A stretch of 64,000 bases of DNA, taken from the NCBI RefSeq assembly GCF_029590555.1, contig NZ_CP081001.1, positions 558,001-622,000 on the forward strand. Direction: 5' to 3'. The notes beneath the pieces were generated by a model. The model had not been told where the DNA came from. It searched no databases and was given only the letters and a program-made list of their open reading frames with translations. Position 1 is the stretch's first letter, and each line of letters starts with the position of its first letter. A program made the translations under genes and the position numbers. This stretch comes from Sphingobium sp. V4. Its GTDB lineage: Bacteria > Pseudomonadota > Alphaproteobacteria > Sphingomonadales > Sphingomonadaceae. Shown here one piece after another: positions 57,572 to 64,000 of the stretch.

Positions 57572-57680
57572 CGCGTTCGCGAGCGGCTGCGGCCATGCTA
57601 TAATTCGAAAGTCGACTTGCGTGTGACTCGCATTGTCGGCCCATCGACCAATCTCACGAAAACAAGCGAGGAGGGCGAGG

Positions 57681-57860
57681 ATGAGGATGGAGACGGATGT
57701 CAATTATCTGCTGCATCGCCAGCAGATGTCGTTGATCCGCGCACAGGCCAGCTCGTCGCGAGAGGGACGCGTAGCCTATGAAAGTCTGGCGCGCAGTTAC
57801 TCGGATCAGATCGACGCTTATCGCAGGGAAAATGAACGGCTGATCGTCCACGCCCATTGA
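57681..57860 (+). CDS. Small conserved-type hypothetical protein
   Basis: This 59-residue charged helical protein starts at ATG 57681 behind GAGGGCGAGG and contains METDVNYLLHRQQMSLIRAQ and ARSYSDQIDAYRRENERLIV. It resembles short sphingomonad proteins of unknown function. ATG 57687 is an alternative start. Confidence 0.65.
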   Translation: MRMETDVNYLLHRQQMSLIRAQASSSREGRVAYESLARSYSDQIDAYRRENERLIVHAH

Positions 57861-57871
57861 GGGCGTGGCGA

Positions 57872-58270
57872 TCACCGCCGCCGGATCAGGCGCTCGATCG
57901 CATGGCGGTGGGTTTCGTCGCTGCCGCATTCCCTTTCGAGTATGTGTTTGATCTTCTCCAGTTCGGCTTCGGTCAGATGCTCGATGCCGATGAAGTCGTT
58001 GCGCGCACCATCCATCGCCCGGATCAACTCGTCCAGTTTCGCCTGGATGGCCGAGCTGTCGCGGTTTTGTGCATTCTGGATGAGGAACACCATCAGGAAG
58101 GTGACGATGGTGGTCCCGGTGTTGATGATCAGTTGCCATGTATCCGAATAGCGGAAGATGGGGCCCGTGAGCAGCCACAATAGGATGACGATGCCGGCCA
58201 GGATGAAGGACAGGGGCTGCCCCGCCCAGCCGGCTACGCGATGCGAGAACGCGGCGAAAATCCTGTCCAT
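57872..58270 (-). CDS. Low-affinity iron permease family protein
   Basis: This 132-residue membrane protein contains FAAFSHRVAGWAGQPLSFIL, WQLIINTGTTIVTFLMVFLI and QNAQNRDSSAIQAKLDEL, the motifs of the Fet4-like low-affinity iron permease family, and a charged C-terminal tail. Bacterial members are short and their transport activity is unproven. ATG 58270 is used. Confidence 0.88.
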   Translation of the reverse strand: MDRIFAAFSHRVAGWAGQPLSFILAGIVILLWLLTGPIFRYSDTWQLIINTGTTIVTFLMVFLIQNAQNRDSSAIQAKLDELIRAMDGARNDFIGIEHLTEAELEKIKHILERECGSDETHRHAIERLIRRR

Positions 58271-58333
58271 GCCAAGTCTCCTGGGTGCAGGGCGTTTATC
58301 CCGCGTTAAGCGGCGTGTTGCCATGACGCCGGC

Positions 58334-58660
58334 ATGATGGCTACTCCTTTCCGTTCGTTGTGCCTGCTCCTCGCGGCAGGCTCCATGGTCGCATCCTGCG
58401 CCAGCCTTTCGCCCGAATCACGGCTGCGTTCCGGCCTGTTAGATGCGGGCCTGTCGCCGAGAACGGCTGGTTGCATGGCGGCGCGCATGGCTGACCGGCT
58501 CAGCATCGTCCAGTTGCGGCGGCTGCAGTCGCTCGCCTCGCTCCGCAAGTCTCACAGGCAGGAAATGACGCTCGACCAATTCCTTCATAAGGTCCACGCT
58601 TTGCAGGATGCGGAGATCATCGCGGTAACTGGCAAGGCAGCTCTGATATGCGCTTTCTAG
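58334..58660 (+). CDS. Small lipoprotein
   Basis: This 108-residue protein has a signal peptide with a lipobox (GSMVASCASL, Cys at about residue 22), then a helical domain (LDAGLSPRTAGCMAARMADR, LSIVQLRRLQSLASL). It is probably anchored to the outer membrane. Function is unknown. It is divergent from the iron-permease gene. Confidence 0.75.
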   Translation: MMATPFRSLCLLLAAGSMVASCASLSPESRLRSGLLDAGLSPRTAGCMAARMADRLSIVQLRRLQSLASLRKSHRQEMTLDQFLHKVHALQDAEIIAVTGKAALICAF

Positions 58661-58804
58661 GCTGAATTTCGCAATAAACAGGCAGGGTATCGGCGGGCGG
58701 TTTTGCAATTTTGCAAAGTGGTTTTGCAAAATCCGCTGGCGCTCCTTTGCCGGCTGTGCTTAGCCGCTGGACATCAGGTTCAACGCAAAAGGACGGGCCA
58801 GCCC

Positions 58805-60004
58805 ATGAACATTCACGAATATCAGGCCAAGGAACTGCTGGCCAAGTACGGCGCGCCGATCGCCGCTGGCTATGCCGCTTTCTCGGTCGATGAAGCCGTC
58901 GAAGCCGCCAAGAAGCTGCCTGGACCGCTCTATGTCGTGAAGTCGCAGATCCACGCCGGTGGGCGTGGCAAGGGCAAGTTCAAGGAACTCGCCCCCGAAG
59001 CGAAGGGCGGCGTCCGCCTGGCCTTCAATCTCGACGAAGTTAAGGCCCACGCCACCGACATGCTCGGCAATACGCTGGTCACTATCCAGACCGGCGAAGC
59101 GGGCAAGCAGGTCAACCGCCTCTACATCACCGATGGCGCCGACATCGCCAAGGAATTCTACCTGGCGCTGCTCGTCGATCGCGCCACCAGCCGCATTGCG
59201 TTCGTCGTGTCGACCGAAGGCGGCATGGACATTGAAGAAGTCGCCCACTCGACCCCGGAAAAGATCCACAGCTTCTCCGTCGATCCCGCTTCGGGCTTCC
59301 AGCCGCACCACGGCCGCGCCGTCGCTGCAGCCCTGGGTCTGACCGGAGACCAGGCGAAGCAGGCCGCCAAGGTGGCGTCTTCGCTCTACGCCGCCTTCCT
59401 CGACACCGACGCCGAGCAGATCGAAGTCAATCCGCTGGCGCTGACCGAGCAGGGCAATCTGCTGGTGCTCGACGCCAAGGTCGGGTTCGACGGCAACGCC
59501 ATGTTCCGCCACAAGGACATTGCCGAACTGCGCGACCTGACCGAGGAAGATCCGGCGGAAGTCGAGGCCAGCGAGTATGACCTGGCCTATATCAAGCTGG
59601 ACGGCAACATCGGCTGCATGGTGAACGGCGCGGGCCTGGCCATGGCAACCATGGACATCATCAAGCTGAACGGCGAATTCCCCGCCAACTTCCTGGATGT
59701 CGGTGGTGGCGCCTCGAAGGAGAAGGTGACAGCAGCCTTCAAGATCATCCTGAAGGATCCGGCGGTGAAGGGCATTCTGGTCAACATCTTCGGCGGCATC
59801 ATGAAATGCGACATCATTGCCGAGGGCATCGTCGCTGCCGCCAAGGATGTGAACCTGTCGGTTCCGCTGGTCGTTCGCCTGGAAGGCACGAACGTCCAGC
59901 AGGGCAAGGACATTCTGGCGCAGTCTGGCTTGGCCATCGTCCCGGCGGACGATCTGGGCGACGCGGCCAAGAAGATCGTGGCGGAAGTGAGGAAGGCAGC
60001 CTGA
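58805..60004 (+). CDS. sucC: Succinyl-CoA synthetase beta subunit (ADP-forming)
   Basis: This 399-residue subunit starts [20 protein letters not shown]. It has an ATP-grasp domain ([35 protein letters not shown]) and the C-terminal CoA-ligase part with [20 protein letters not shown] and [19 protein letters not shown]. It converts succinyl-CoA to succinate with formation of ATP in the TCA cycle. The alpha subunit gene sucD, commonly adjacent, is not in this window: etfB follows 109 bp later. A G+C-rich imperfect hairpin lies at about 60035-60070. Confidence 0.97.
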   Translation: MNIHEYQAKELLAKYGAPIAAGYAAFSVDEAVEAAKKLPGPLYVVKSQIHAGGRGKGKFKELAPEAKGGVRLAFNLDEVKAHATDMLGNTLVTIQTGEAGKQVNRLYITDGADIAKEFYLALLVDRATSRIAFVVSTEGGMDIEEVAHSTPEKIHSFSVDPASGFQPHHGRAVAAALGLTGDQAKQAAKVASSLYAAFLDTDAEQIEVNPLALTEQGNLLVLDAKVGFDGNAMFRHKDIAELRDLTEEDPAEVEASEYDLAYIKLDGNIGCMVNGAGLAMATMDIIKLNGEFPANFLDVGGGASKEKVTAAFKIILKDPAVKGILVNIFGGIMKCDIIAEGIVAAAKDVNLSVPLVVRLEGTNVQQGKDILAQSGLAIVPADDLGDAAKKIVAEVRKAA

Positions 60005-60113
60005 TCGGCTCTTTCGCCTGAACGATACACCAAAGGGTGCGGGTGGTCCGGAAACGGGCTGCCCGCGCCCATGTTCCCATTTGGGGATCTGGCGTTGATA
60101 AGGAGGATGTAAG

Positions 60114-60863
60114 ATGAAGATCCTTGTGCCCGTGAAGCGGGTTATCGATTACAATGTGAAGCCACGAGTGAAGGCGGATGGGACGGGCGTCGACCTGGCG
60201 AACGTCAAGATGAGCATGAACCCGTTCGACGAGATCGCGGTTGAGGAAGCGATCCGCCTGAAGGAAAAGGGCGTGGCGACCGAGGTCGTGGCGGTGTCGA
60301 TCGGGGTGGCCAAGGCGCAGGAGACGCTGCGTACCGCGCTGGCGATGGGTGCGGACCGGGCCATCCTGATCCAGACCGACGACGAGGTCGAACCGCTGGG
60401 CGTCGCAAAGTTGCTTGCCAAGGTTCAGGAAGAGGAAGGCGCTGGCCTCATCATTCTGGGCAAGCAGGCGATCGATGATGACAGCAACCAGACCGGCCAG
60501 ATGCTCGCCGCGCTGCTGAACCTGCCGCAGGGCACCTTCGCATCCAAGGTCGAGGTCGAGGGCGACAAGGTCAGCGTCACGCGCGAAGTCGATGGCGGTC
60601 TGGAGACGGTGAAGCTCAACGTTCCGGCGATCGTCACCACCGACCTGCGCCTCAACGAACCGCGCTATGCCTCGCTGCCCAACATCATGAAGGCGAAGAG
60701 CAAGCCGCTCGCGACCAAGACCCCTGCCGATTATGGCGTGGACATCGGCGCCCGGCTGGAAACGCTCAAGGTCACCGAACCGCCCAAGCGCACCGCCGGC
60801 GTCAAGGTTGCCGATGTCGATGAACTGGTCGCGAAGCTCAAGGCTCTGGGAGTTGCCGCATGA
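60114..60863 (+). CDS. etfB: Electron transfer flavoprotein beta subunit
   Basis: This 249-residue subunit contains [40 protein letters not shown] and [19 protein letters not shown], the typical AMP-site region, and the ETF beta signature [18 protein letters not shown] segment with [16 protein letters not shown]. With EtfA it carries electrons from acyl-CoA and other dehydrogenases to ETF-ubiquinone oxidoreductase. GGAGG lies 8 bp upstream. It is coupled to etfA by ATGA. Confidence 0.97.
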   Translation: MKILVPVKRVIDYNVKPRVKADGTGVDLANVKMSMNPFDEIAVEEAIRLKEKGVATEVVAVSIGVAKAQETLRTALAMGADRAILIQTDDEVEPLGVAKLLAKVQEEEGAGLIILGKQAIDDDSNQTGQMLAALLNLPQGTFASKVEVEGDKVSVTREVDGGLETVKLNVPAIVTTDLRLNEPRYASLPNIMKAKSKPLATKTPADYGVDIGARLETLKVTEPPKRTAGVKVADVDELVAKLKALGVAA

Positions 60864-61789
60864 AGACGCTTGTCTGGGTTGAACATGAGGGCGGCGCCGT
60901 CAAGGACGCGACCCTTTCCGCCGTCACCGCTGCCGCGAAGCTGGGTGAAGTGCATCTGCTGGTTGCCGGTTCGGGCGTTGCCGCCGTCGCAGACGACGCC
61001 GCCAAGATCGCGGGCGTGGGCAAGGTCCATGTCGCCGATGACGCGGCCTTCGGCCATGCGCTGCCGGAGAATGTCGCGCCGCTGATCGTCGCGTTGATGG
61101 ATAGCCATGATGCGTTCGTCGCCCCGGCCACCAGCAACGGCAAGAATATCGCGCCGCGCGTCGCGGCTCTGCTCGACGTGATGCAGATCAGCGACATCCT
61201 GTCGGTGGAGAGCGAGGACACGTTCACCCGTCCCATCTATGCCGGCAACGCGATCGCGACGGTCAAAAGCAAGGATGCCAAGAAGGTCATCACCGTGCGC
61301 GGCACGGCCTTCGAGAAGGCGGCCAGGGACGGCGGTTCGGGCGCGGTGGAAGCCGTGGCTTCGACCGGGGACAAGGGCCTTTCCGCCTTTGTCGGCGCTG
61401 AAATCGCCAAGCTGGAGCGCCCGGAACTGACCTCGGCGAAGATCATCGTATCGGGCGGCCGCGCGCTCAAGGACGGCGAGACGTTCGAGGCGACCATCTT
61501 CCCGCTCGCCGACAAGCTGGGCGCGGCCGTGGGTGCGTCGCGTGCCGCTGTCGACGCGGGCTATGTCCCCAATGATTATCAGGTCGGCCAGACCGGCAAG
61601 ATCGTCGCACCGGAAGTCTATATCGCGGTCGGCATTTCCGGCGCTATCCAGCATCTGGCCGGGATGAAGGACAGCAAGACCATCATCGCCATCAACAAGG
61701 ACGAGGATGCCCCGATCTTCCAGGTGGCCGACATCGGCCTGGTCGGCGATCTGTTCAAGATCGTGCCGGAGCTTACCGAGAAGCTGTAA
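60860..61789 (+). CDS. etfA: Electron transfer flavoprotein alpha subunit
   Basis: This 309-residue subunit has a variable N-terminal domain ([20 protein letters not shown]) and the C-terminal FAD-binding domain with [61 protein letters not shown] and [20 protein letters not shown]. It binds the FAD of ETF. A strong terminator follows 20 bp after the stop. Confidence 0.98.
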   Translation: MKTLVWVEHEGGAVKDATLSAVTAAAKLGEVHLLVAGSGVAAVADDAAKIAGVGKVHVADDAAFGHALPENVAPLIVALMDSHDAFVAPATSNGKNIAPRVAALLDVMQISDILSVESEDTFTRPIYAGNAIATVKSKDAKKVITVRGTAFEKAARDGGSGAVEAVASTGDKGLSAFVGAEIAKLERPELTSAKIIVSGGRALKDGETFEATIFPLADKLGAAVGASRAAVDAGYVPNDYQVGQTGKIVAPEVYIAVGISGAIQHLAGMKDSKTIIAINKDEDAPIFQVADIGLVGDLFKIVPELTEKL

Positions 61790-61808
61790 TCCAGCGCCAT
61801 GCAGTCGG

Positions 61809-61844
61809 AAAGGGCGTGGAGAGTGATCTCTCCACGCCCTTTTT
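61809..61844 (+). terminator. Rho-independent terminator after etfBA
   Basis: AAAGGGCGTGGAGAG (61809-61823) pairs fully with CTCTCCACGCCCTTT (61828-61842) across a TGAT loop. The 3' arm ends in a TTTTT run (61840-61844). Confidence 0.95.
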
Positions 61845-61906
61845 CATTGCCTGCTTTCCGCCGCGTCTTTCGGGCGGTCAGATAGTCATCTGACCTGAAC
61901 ATGCTG

Positions 61907-62263
61907 CTATTCGCAGTTGATGTCGTTCTTGTCGATGGCCCGGCCCGCCAGTGCGCCGCCGCCGGCGCCGAGAATGGTGCCGAGCGTCTTGGAGCCGCCG
62001 GGGGCGATGATGTTGCCGAGCACGCCGCCGGCGATGGCGCCGACTATGGTGCCGGTGGTGCCGTCGTCGCGCTTGCAATAATAGCGACCGTCGCGGTCGC
62101 GGTAGATGGTGTCGTTGTCGCCGAGGCGGCGACGCTCGTAGCGGGGCGGGCCGCGGCGGTCGCTGGGGCGGTCATAGCCGTAGCCGCCACCATAATTGTC
62201 CGAGGTACAGGCGCCGAGCGGCAGCATCGCAAGGATGGCGGCGGCCAATAAGGGCTTGTGCAT
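61907..62263 (-). CDS. Glycine-zipper (17 kDa antigen-like) lipoprotein
   Basis: This 118-residue protein has a signal peptide with a lipobox ([10 protein letters not shown]), a Tyr/Gly/Arg/Asp-rich linker ([15 protein letters not shown]) and a glycine-zipper 2TM domain ([36 protein letters not shown]). Proteins of this type sit in the outer membrane and are often stress-induced; function is structural or unknown. ATG 62263 is used. Confidence 0.88.
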   Translation of the reverse strand: MHKPLLAAAILAMLPLGACTSDNYGGGYGYDRPSDRRGPPRYERRRLGDNDTIYRDRDGRYYCKRDDGTTGTIVGAIAGGVLGNIIAPGGSKTLGTILGAGGGALAGRAIDKNDINCE

Positions 62264-62451
62264 GATGGTCTCTCCTGTGTCGCCCTGTCGCAGGATCAAC
62301 CCCGGAACGGAGCGATGGTTGCGTCGGGCGATTGTCGCGGCGGCAGAGGGAATGCCGCCCGCCGAGGCCGTGAGAGGGGGGAAGAGCGGCGTCGGGCGGG
62401 CGGCGACCGGCGGCGAGCGGGGGGATGTGCCGCCGGGAGGGGGAAGAGACG

Positions 62452-62661
62452 TCAGTTGGGCAGGGGACGGGTCGGGCTGGTGGCCGGCGAGACGACCGGG
62501 CCGGTCGGCGTCGCGGGGGCGGCGCTCTGGTCGGCGAGATTGGCCCTGGCGTCGTTATAGCGGGTGACGAGATCATTCTTGAACTCGGTCAGCTTGCCTT
62601 CGTCATAGAGTTTCTTGCCGACATAGCCGGCGATGGCGCCGAAGATCAGGGTGCGGATCAT
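62452..62661 (-). CDS. Small hypothetical membrane-associated protein
   Basis: This 69-residue protein starts MIRTLIFGAIAGYVGKKLYD (short hydrophobic N-terminus), followed by a charged helix and a Pro/Ala/Thr tail. It is found between small stress and envelope genes. No family was recognised. Confidence 0.65.
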   Translation of the reverse strand: MIRTLIFGAIAGYVGKKLYDEGKLTEFKNDLVTRYNDARANLADQSAAPATPTGPVVSPATSPTRPLPN

Positions 62662-62749
62662 GGGGGTGCTCCTTGTTTTGGGGTTTGGAGCGATAACCGG
62701 CGGGGCGGCGGCGAGTTCCCCGAAATTCGAGCCGCGCGTCGGGACGCCC

Positions 62750-62944
62750 TCAGGCGTCGGCGACGGGGAGGTGTTCGCCCTGTTCGCGGCGGGCGCGGTT
62801 GGCGTCGCCCAGATCCTGGCGGCGGGCCATGGCGAGGAAGGCGGCTTCGGAGCGCAGGCAGCGGTCGCGGACATTGTCCAGCGTGGCGGAGTCGGCTTCG
62901 CCGCGGGCCTTGGCGGCGAGGGCGCGATAATCGGGATTGGCCAT
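62750..62944 (-). CDS. Small hypothetical protein
   Basis: This 64-residue helical, charged protein (YRALAAKARGEADSATLDNV, LRSEAAFLAMARRQDLGDAN) is an abundant type of short sphingomonad protein with unknown function. It is expected to be soluble. Confidence 0.65.
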   Translation of the reverse strand: MANPDYRALAAKARGEADSATLDNVRDRCLRSEAAFLAMARRQDLGDANRARREQGEHLPVADA

Positions 62945-63032
62945 GGTGCGCTCCTGTAAGGGGAAAGAGGGAGCAGATGGCGCCGGGCCGGGCGACGCGC
63001 GATCGCGCCACCCGGCCCGAAACCGGGCCGAT

Positions 63033-63245
63033 TTATTCGGCGTGCGAGATGTTCACGGCCGCCATCTTGCCGCGACGGTCCTGCTCCAGATCATAGGAGA
63101 CGCGGTCCTTTTCGCGCAGCGTGGCGAGGCCAGCGCGCTCGACGGCGGTGATGTGGACGAACGCGTCCGGGCTGCCGTCATCGGGGGCGATGAAGCCATA
63201 GCCCTTGTCGGCGTTGAAGAATTTGACGGTTCCGACGATGCTCAT
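63033..63245 (-). CDS. Cold-shock domain protein (CspA family)
   Basis: This 70-residue single cold-shock domain contains GTVKFFNADKGYGFI (RNP-1) and DAFVHITAV (RNP-2), the nucleic acid-binding motifs. It acts as an RNA chaperone. The family length is about 68-70. The gene has a spaced 5' region of about 230 bp without coding sequence, which could hold a regulated leader. Confidence 0.95.
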   Translation of the reverse strand: MSIVGTVKFFNADKGYGFIAPDDGSPDAFVHITAVERAGLATLREKDRVSYDLEQDRRGKMAAVNISHAE

Positions 63246-63474
63246 GGAATATTCCTTCTTTCAATGCGACGCATCCCGCGTGGACGCGCCGGGTTGCTAG
63301 AGGGGCAGGGAAAGAAGGATATAGGGAGCCGCAAAGCGCCGAAGACCGTCGATTTGCGACTATAGCCCAACCCATATAGGGCATCCCGGCCGAAATAGCA
63401 AATCGGCGGCCAGACGGGCGGGCGACAGGCGCATGGCGGGGGCAACAGGCGTGCGGGCCGACGGGGCGGGGCGA

Positions 63475-63987
63475 TCAGCCGGGACGCGCCTGCGCCGCCG
63501 CGCCCGTCGCCGCCGCCGTGCCGCCGCCCTGGGCGAAGCCGAAATAGGCGTCGCGGGCGCGGGCCGCGGCCTCCGCATAGGGGCGGTGCTCCTCCTCGTC
63601 GCGCAGGGCCAGGGCTTCCTCCTCCTGTGGCGTCAGGTCGCGCTCATAATCGTCGGGATCGTAAAGTTCGTCGCTTTCCTCTCCGTCGAAGCCGGGCGGG
63701 GCGGGATAGTCGGTGCGCCAGACCTCCCGATCGTCATCCCACCAGATACCGCGCAGCCGGGCGGCGGCTTCCTCGGGCGGAAGGGTCATGAGCCGGACCG
63801 GCGGGGTGCGAAGTTCACACCGTTCCTGCATATCGGAAATCTGCGGTTTCTGGCCCCCGCGCAGGGCGAGGCGGGCGGCGATGAAGAGGGCCACCGAGGC
63901 GGCGGGGGAGAGGGCGGTCGCGGCCTCTTCGGCGACCGGATCGGGCGTGTCGGGCATGGCGCCGTCGAGCATCCGGGCGTCGTCCAT
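63475..63987 (-). CDS. Hypothetical acidic protein (possibly 5'-extended beyond window)
   Basis: This 170-residue protein has an Ala-rich helical first part (ATALSPAASVALFIAARLAL), then RTPPVRLMTLPPEEAAARLR and a very acidic stretch (FDGEESDELYDPDDYERDL), ending in an Ala/Gly/Thr-rich tail. The frame starts 13 bp before the window edge, so an upstream start cannot be excluded. Function is unknown. Confidence 0.6.
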   Translation of the reverse strand: MDDARMLDGAMPDTPDPVAEEAATALSPAASVALFIAARLALRGGQKPQISDMQERCELRTPPVRLMTLPPEEAAARLRGIWWDDDREVWRTDYPAPPGFDGEESDELYDPDDYERDLTPQEEEALALRDEEEHRPYAEAAARARDAYFGFAQGGGTAAATGAAAQARPG

Positions 63988-64000
63988 ATGGCGGGCGCTG

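Noticed and set aside
63246..63474. Short frames in the 229-bp gap before the cold-shock gene
   Set aside because: Proline/arginine-rich translations without ribosome binding sites; nothing else was seen in the gap apart from the likely cold-shock gene leader.

Overview
The window looks like chromosome of a sphingomonad (Sphingobium/Sphingomonas type alphaproteobacterium). The signs are high G+C with strong G/C preference at third codon positions, an alphaproteobacterial GTTC-N7-GTTC LexA box, an NfrB-like glycosyltransferase next to an NfrA-like partner, the etfB-etfA pair after sucC, and a run of small glycine-zipper, lipoprotein and cold-shock genes. The genus is an inference. No rRNA, tRNA or CRISPR array was seen.

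Layout. 1-9.6 kb is host DNA: the 3' end of a molybdopterin oxidoreductase gene; an operon of parvulin-like isomerase, HupE/UreJ-like membrane protein and TPR-sulfotransferase; a TauE/SafE exporter with its TIGR02186 partner; and the end of an exopolysaccharide-type operon. The glycosyltransferase gene of that operon is split in three. Its C-terminal part is at 8.94-9.65 kb. A complete IS66-family element (9655-12279, perfect 8-bp target duplication) follows, then a 26-bp scrap of the gene, then a 43.3-kb prophage (about 12306-55588), and the N-terminal part is at 55.6-56.2 kb. Removing both insertions restores one open frame of 457 codons. From 56.3 kb the host resumes: nhaA, an iron-permease-like protein, sucC, etfBA and small envelope and stress genes.

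The prophage is a long-tailed (siphovirus-type) HK97/lambda-like phage integrated by a large serine recombinase whose stop codon lies 4 bp from the right attachment core. Left to right it holds: an accessory cluster (three coupled unknown genes including a TIGR04255-like protein, with a divergent HNH protein; thermonuclease; LexA-controlled SRAP protein); lysis genes; tail genes, with two opposite-strand cargo genes (a methyltransferase and a lipoprotein); a lambda-like programmed -1 frameshift site in the tail-chaperone gene; head genes with an unusual SGNH hydrolase in the head module; protease, portal, terminase and HNH; a 0.45-kb non-coding region full of TGGGAG/CTCCCA repeats that resembles a replication origin; primase-helicase, SSB and other early genes; and the immunity region. 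There a LexA-type self-cleaving repressor is surrounded by five TGCGATNATCGCA operators that overlap a leftward and a rightward promoter. The rightward operon ends in the integrase.

Working model (inference): the repressor shuts both early promoters. DNA damage cleaves it through RecA, and derepresses the SRAP gene through the host LexA box. The left early operon then makes replication proteins and the right operon makes a cytosine methyltransferase and the integrase. The long leftward late block builds and packages the virion. The parts most worth follow-up are the att-proximal accessory cluster, the iteron region, and the double insertion into a gene related to a phage N4 adsorption system.
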